This document shows positions 36,584-40,712 of a stretch of 40,712 nt of DNA, piece by piece. The DNA is from Planctomycetota bacterium (GTDB lineage Bacteria > Planctomycetota > Phycisphaerae > Sedimentisphaerales > Anaerobacaceae), in assembly GCA_019456195.1 (NCBI GenBank), contig VRUK01000016.1, forward strand, positions 26,972-67,683, in the 5' to 3' direction. Position numbers and translations under genes: made by a program. Every line of letters starts with the position of its first letter. Position 1 is the first letter of the stretch. The notes beneath the pieces are model-generated. The model searched no databases and had not been told where the DNA came from. It worked only from the letters and a program-made list of their open reading frames with translations.

Positions 36584-37678
36584 TCAACTTTTAAGCCACA
36601 GGTCAATCGGCCTTTTAACGCCATCAGCCTTAAACGGCAATTGAATCTTACCGCCTGCTGCCGCCGACTTATAACCGGCAAAGAGCACCTCCTGCACTAA
36701 CCGGCCATCCTCCCCTGTCGCCTGCGGCTCTTCCTTGCCGCGCACACATCGAGCGAAATGATGCATTTCCTGCGGAAAACCATAGTTCCACAACTCTTCG
36801 AAGACCGGATACGTCCACCCCTTGGTCGTAGGGGCTTTCTCGACCGCATAGCCATAGCCGTATTCACTGTAAGTAGGCAAGGCATTGCCCATATGCAAAT
36901 CGGCATAAGTAACTCCGCCTTCTCCATATACCTCGATACGGTCCTCCATGCCGCCCCGCCTGGCCCAACTGTCTTCAATCACACCAACTGCGCCATTGGC
37001 GAACTCGAGAATACAGATGGAATTGTCTTCACCTTTTGTTTTGTCGCCGTGAACGTGCGTTGACATCTGGCAATATACAGTTTTAATCTGAGGCCGGCCA
37101 AGAAACCAATAGCAAAAGGCAATCCCGTGACAACCCATATCCATGAAAACACCACCGCCCGATTTTTCGACATCCCAAAACCATGAAGCGTGCGGGCCAA
37201 AATGCTTTTCCATCTGTTTTACCATATAAACCTTGCCAAAAGCCCCCTGGTCGGCCATTTCCTTGGCTTTCACATACTTGGGTGTGAAAAACAGCTCCTC
37301 CGCATACATCAGCAATACGCCTTTGCTCCGGCATGTTTCAATCATCAAATCCGCCTCTTCCAGTGTCATACATAGAGGCTTTTCACAAACCACATGCTTG
37401 CCGGCGCTGGCAATATCAACTGTCATCTGTGCGTGCAAATAGTTCGGTGCCGCAATCGTTACCATCTCGATATCTTTCTCAGCAAGCATCTGCCTGTAGT
37501 CGGTAAAGACCCGGCTAATGCCGTACCTGTCCGCAAGCTTTTTGGCGTTGCCTTCTGTAGGAGAAGCAATCGCAACTACTTCCGCCTCTTCAGGCATAAT
37601 CCGAAACGATTCGGCGTGAATTTCCGCTTCAAACTGTGAGCCAATAATCCCAACTTTCACTCTTCCCTTGTCCGACAT
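36584..37678 (-). CDS. Cytoplasmic Gfo/Idh/MocA oxidoreductase
   Basis: A 364-residue NAD(P)-dependent enzyme without an export signal. The Rossmann motif VGIIGSQFEAEIH opens the protein, VCEKPLCMTLEEAD holds the catalytic-site EKP lysine, and GGGVFMDMGCH is the substrate-pocket stretch with the conserved His. The second domain has the usual open beta-sheet. It probably oxidises a sugar or sugar acid released by the nearby glycosidase. AAGGAGG lies about 9 bases before the ATG. It is 61 bases downstream of the Tat-exported relative and 101 bases upstream of the small lipoprotein. Confidence 0.92.
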   Translation of the reverse strand: MSDKGRVKVGIIGSQFEAEIHAESFRIMPEEAEVVAIASPTEGNAKKLADRYGISRVFTDYRQMLAEKDIEMVTIAAPNYLHAQMTVDIASAGKHVVCEKPLCMTLEEADLMIETCRSKGVLLMYAEELFFTPKYVKAKEMADQGAFGKVYMVKQMEKHFGPHASWFWDVEKSGGGVFMDMGCHGIAFCYWFLGRPQIKTVYCQMSTHVHGDKTKGEDNSICILEFANGAVGVIEDSWARRGGMEDRIEVYGEGGVTYADLHMGNALPTYSEYGYGYAVEKAPTTKGWTYPVFEELWNYGFPQEMHHFARCVRGKEEPQATGEDGRLVQEVLFAGYKSAAAGGKIQLPFKADGVKRPIDLWLKS

Positions 37679-37739
37679 ATAAATCTACCTCCTTATTGTT
37701 CGAGTCCTTAATTTCCAGCAAAACAAGACTTATATTTAG

Positions 37740-39113
37740 CTACAACGTCCATCCATGTCGATATTCATAATGCAGATACTTATTCGCCTCAGGAAGGTTT
37801 GTGATCTTGAAGTTTTTGCTGTCCCAGTTCAATCTCCTGCCGCCCATCCGAACCGAAACCGTCCCCAATAAAACCGCTTCCGTCAAAGGCCCCGCAAAGT
37901 CAAAGCCAGAGCGAGTTGGTGTGCCGCGCTTGCAGGCCTCAATCCACTCCTTGTGATGACCAATTGAGCGGGGCAGCGTTTTCGGGGGCCTTTTGTAGGC
38001 CTTCATTTTTGCCTCAGGTATCAACCGCGGGCTGTTACCACCCCAGCCTTCGACATACATCTTGCCTTTGTCGCCTACTAAAATCAGACCATCCTCGCGT
38101 GACAGCTCTCTACCATTTTCCAACTCGTCCGGGCGAGCAGGTATCATCCCGCCATCGTACCAGTGCAGCTTTACGGCAGGCATACCATCACGGGCAGGGA
38201 ACTCATAGTGAACCGTAGAAGCCAGAGGCAAAGTCTCCTTATAAACCAAAGTCGAGCTGGAATATACACTCGTCGGGGCGCCAAGTTTCAGTGCGGAAAA
38301 AACCGGCGCCAGATTATGAATGCCCATGTCCCCCAAGCCTCCCGATCCAAAATCCCACCACCCTCTCCATTTAAAAGGTACATAGGCCGGGTGATATGGT
38401 CTGTACGGAGCAGGTCCCAGCCACAAATCCCAATCAAGAGTTGAAGGAACAGGTGGGGTCTCCTTCGGCCTCTCAACCCCCTGTGCCCAGAATAGCTGGC
38501 CGTTATGTGTCGGCCTGTCGGACCAGGCGTGTACCTCGCGCACCGGGCCGATTGCTCCATCCCATATCCATTCATTGATAAGGCGATTTCCTTCAAACGC
38601 CATACCCTGATTTCCCATCTGAGTTGCGACACCGGCCCGGCGGGCCGCTTTGGCCACAGCCCGCGCCTCATAGACAGTTCGAGTCAGAGGCTTTTCGCAA
38701 TAGACGTGCTTTCCTCTTTTGATGGCCTCCATTGTGGCAACAGCGTGATTATGGTCCGGCGTAGCAACTACAACAGCATCAATGTTCTTTTCCTTCTCAA
38801 GCATCTTTCGAAAATTGCGGTATCTTCTTGCCTTCGGGTATTGTTTGAAAGTGTCCGCCGCTCGCTCCCAATCAACATCACAAAGAGCGACAATATTTTC
38901 ACTACTGACGTTATCAATATCACTTCTTCCTTGTCCCCCTACCCCTATACCGGCTATATTGAGTTTTTCGCTCGGTGGCACATTCCCCGAACCAGCCAAC
39001 ACATAACTCGGCACAATGGTAAGTGACGCAGCAGCCGCGGCAGAACTACTCATAAAAACCCGACGTGAAATTTTACTTGTATGCTCTTGGGTATTACCTT
39101 TTTGATTCTTCAT
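37740..39113 (-). CDS. Tat-exported Gfo/Idh/MocA oxidoreductase
   Basis: A 457-residue protein. The Tat signal SRRVFMSSSAAAAASLTIV is followed by GIGVGGQGRSDI (Rossmann), YCEKPLTRTVYEAR (EKP motif) and a long family-specific C-terminal half (WDLWLGPAPYRPYHP, FKWRGWWDFGSGGLGDMG). This subtype is highly multiplied in Planctomycetota and Verrucomicrobiota. ATG 39113 is chosen as it lies just before the Tat motif with AAGGG 8 bases upstream; an open frame to 39239 would put a second hydrophobic segment in front. It is first in a run with the cytoplasmic oxidoreductase, lipoprotein and glycosidase. Confidence 0.9.
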   Translation of the reverse strand: MKNQKGNTQEHTSKISRRVFMSSSAAAAASLTIVPSYVLAGSGNVPPSEKLNIAGIGVGGQGRSDIDNVSSENIVALCDVDWERAADTFKQYPKARRYRNFRKMLEKEKNIDAVVVATPDHNHAVATMEAIKRGKHVYCEKPLTRTVYEARAVAKAARRAGVATQMGNQGMAFEGNRLINEWIWDGAIGPVREVHAWSDRPTHNGQLFWAQGVERPKETPPVPSTLDWDLWLGPAPYRPYHPAYVPFKWRGWWDFGSGGLGDMGIHNLAPVFSALKLGAPTSVYSSSTLVYKETLPLASTVHYEFPARDGMPAVKLHWYDGGMIPARPDELENGRELSREDGLILVGDKGKMYVEGWGGNSPRLIPEAKMKAYKRPPKTLPRSIGHHKEWIEACKRGTPTRSGFDFAGPLTEAVLLGTVSVRMGGRRLNWDSKNFKITNLPEANKYLHYEYRHGWTL

Positions 39114-39339
39114 ATCAGTAGCCCTTAATAAAATGAAAACCAGCATTAACCAAACGAGCAAAGCTTTAACCCTGCTCCGGGGCGTTTGAATAGTTATAAT
39201 ACCTGAATTGGACTGCCGCTTCCAGTGCGTTTTATTCAATCTCGCCTATTTCCGGAGCCTTTGTGATTAAAAGGTTTGACAGAGATATTTGGGGATTGAG
39301 TGGCCTTAATATAGTTCGACATTATCTGGTAATAGTCGT

Positions 39340-40712
39340 TTAGTTTTGCACAGTAGTATCGTATCGAACGCCATCTGGAACGGGAACCGGGACGGCAACA
39401 GTAACGCCGTGGTCACCGGTAGTTTGACGGGAAGAATCGACAGCAATGAAGGCTGTATAAGCTGACATCAGACTATACTCAAGAGCAACCTGCTTGATTT
39501 GGCCGGGCAGGTCCGGATTATTATCGTAGGCGGCCTGATTAGCCAAGATTTCGATTCTTTTGCGGGCCCATACACAGGCAATACCCGAATGAGTAGAAGC
39601 AGAATCATCAAGGTTGACAGGGATGGCAATTTCCTGAGTCAGGTCACCGACCTTTCCGCTGACGCGAATAGTTGTCTTGCTTTGACCTTTGAATCTGCCG
39701 GTGAGAATTACAGGGCGGCCTACAAAGAGGTCACGAACGCGGTTTGGATACACATCAGTAACCTGCATATTACCCCAGTCGATGTTTATATCGGTAAGTG
39801 CTGGGTGGCTGATGCGCTCGTAGAACAAATCAACGATTTGCCCGGAACTGTCATCCAGACCTATATAGGCGACGGCGCCTTTTCCGAGTTTGGCCATCCT
39901 GTCGAGCAGGTATCGATTGACGGATGAGCCAACGCCGAAACTGAAAATTCTGCTGGCGCCAAGGCGCTTATGAACAGCAGCGAGGATTTCAACCTCATTA
40001 CCAATGTAGCCATCTGTCATAAAAGAGACCAGACGAAATCTGCCCGGGTCATGGGCGAAATCCAGAGCCGCTTTTATACCTTCAATCATCATGGTCCCGC
40101 CGCTGCCGTGAAGATTGTCAACGTATCTGATAGCTTTGCGAATATTGGCCCCAGTCGCAGGAACAGGATTGGGCCCGAATTGAGAAGCGTTATTCGAAAA
40201 GCGAATCACCTGGAAGGTGTCGTCTTTCCCGAGCTTCTTCAGACCGCGTTTTATAGCCTCTTTAGCCTTGGCGATTGGTTTACCACTCATACTGCCCGAG
40301 CAATCCAGAACAAATATCATTTCCATCGGCGCCCGCTTGAGATATGAAAGGTTCTCCGGCGGATACAGCATAAGGCTGAAGAATCCCCCTCGTTTGTCAC
40401 GGTGCGTTACCAGCGCAGACTTTACTTTTTTACCTGCAACCTTATAGCGAAGAACAAAATCCTTGTTCGGGATACTGTCGAGACTGCTGAGCTTGACTCT
40501 CATATTTTCGGGTGTCGCAAAAGTTTTATCAATAACGTGGCTCGTGCAGCCAACATCTTCAATTGCAACACCGGCATCAACATCAACTGTAACAGCAATA
40601 TCATGGCCGCTTCGCTCACCGGGTTTTAAATACTGGACCTCTGTTTTCTGTCCGGAGATACCTTTTTTGCCCCGTGCGACAGCGCCGACTCCGTCAGTAT
40701 AACAAGGAGGGA
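39340..40712 (-). CDS. VIT and von Willebrand A domain protein (partial, N-terminus missing)
   Basis: The frame runs off the right edge with 457 codons visible. The VIT domain (KPGERSGHDIAVTVDVDAG, then LSSLDSIPNKDFVLRY) is followed by a von Willebrand A domain with a full MIDAS motif (FVLDCSGSMSG, T in GSGGTMM, D in SFMTDGYIGNE). The C-terminal region includes ARKRIEIL and VALEYSLMSAYTAFIAVD, typical of inter-alpha-trypsin-inhibitor-like bacterial proteins. ATG 40501-40503 is inside the VIT domain, so it is not the true start. Such proteins are usually exported and bind protein partners through a divalent metal; its partner here is unknown. No terminator is evident in the 226 bases before the next gene. 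Confidence 0.9.
   Translation of the reverse strand, partial: PPCYTDGVGAVARGKKGISGQKTEVQYLKPGERSGHDIAVTVDVDAGVAIEDVGCTSHVIDKTFATPENMRVKLSSLDSIPNKDFVLRYKVAGKKVKSALVTHRDKRGGFFSLMLYPPENLSYLKRAPMEMIFVLDCSGSMSGKPIAKAKEAIKRGLKKLGKDDTFQVIRFSNNASQFGPNPVPATGANIRKAIRYVDNLHGSGGTMMIEGIKAALDFAHDPGRFRLVSFMTDGYIGNEVEILAAVHKRLGASRIFSFGVGSSVNRYLLDRMAKLGKGAVAYIGLDDSSGQIVDLFYERISHPALTDINIDWGNMQVTDVYPNRVRDLFVGRPVILTGRFKGQSKTTIRVSGKVGDLTQEIAIPVNLDDSASTHSGIACVWARKRIEILANQAAYDNNPDLPGQIKQVALEYSLMSAYTAFIAVDSSRQTTGDHGVTVAVPVPVPDGVRYDTTVQN

Noticed and set aside
39114..39239. Longer N-terminus for the Tat oxidoreductase
   Set aside because: It would put an extra hydrophobic segment before the Tat motif, whereas ATG 39113 has a ribosome site.

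Overview
The window looks like a chromosomal segment of an anaerobic, diderm, polymer- and peptide-degrading bacterium. My best placement is Planctomycetota, class Phycisphaerae (Sedimentisphaerales-like). The grounds are a zinc-ribbon protein with a prepilin-like C-terminus, several Tat-exported Gfo/Idh/MocA oxidoreductases, a paired M14 peptidase locus, a DUF5060-type glycosidase with thrombospondin-3 repeats, a two-partner secretion system that requires an outer membrane, and an oxygen-sensitive glycyl radical enzyme. Placement is from family recall, with no search run. No rRNA, tRNA, CRISPR array or transposase was seen.

Layout. 1-504 (-): start of a zinc-ribbon/prepilin-like protein running off the left edge. 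505-1821: a gene-free stretch of about 1.3 kb full of repeats and hairpins. 1822-3630 (+): a lipoprotein with a helical toroid-like domain. 3697-8403 (-): a two-partner secretion operon, TpsB transporter then TpsA exoprotein; TpsA carries about 41 consecutive Gly-Asp pairs encoded by a hexanucleotide satellite. 9022-17930 (+): a probable operon of glycyl radical activase, HypD-like glycyl radical enzyme, M2/M3-type lipoprotein peptidase, sodium:solute symporter, Xaa-Pro aminopeptidase and a secreted metallo-beta-lactamase-fold protein. 17979-21572 (-): two adjacent M14 carboxypeptidase-like genes, both broken in this sequence (one by an in-frame TAG, one by a +1 frameshift). 21712-24216 (-): a secreted beta-propeller protein and an O-methyltransferase. 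24485-25705 (+): a Tat Gfo/Idh/MocA protein. 25747-30739 (-): M19 dipeptidase, C69 dipeptidase, glutamate/aspartate-type symporter and EamA exporter. 30861-39113 (-): a Tat aldo/keto-reductase-like protein, a carboxypeptidase-regulatory-repeat protein, a DUF5060 glycosidase with a small lipoprotein in front, and two Gfo/Idh/MocA proteins. 39340-40712 (-): a VIT/von Willebrand A protein running off the right edge.

How it may work together. Most of the middle concerns peptides and amino acids: extracytoplasmic peptidases (M2/M3, M14, M19, C69), two amino-acid-type importers, an aminopeptidase P that removes residues preceding proline, and a radical enzyme very like trans-4-hydroxyproline dehydratase. 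This suggests anaerobic use of proline/hydroxyproline-rich (collagen-like) peptides. The radical enzyme keeps most HypD pocket residues I can place but has Thr where HypD has its catalytic Glu, so its reaction may differ. The right third fits polysaccharide breakdown. Acidic Asp/Gly calcium-type motifs recur in the secreted proteins (TpsA, both M14s, the glycosidase).
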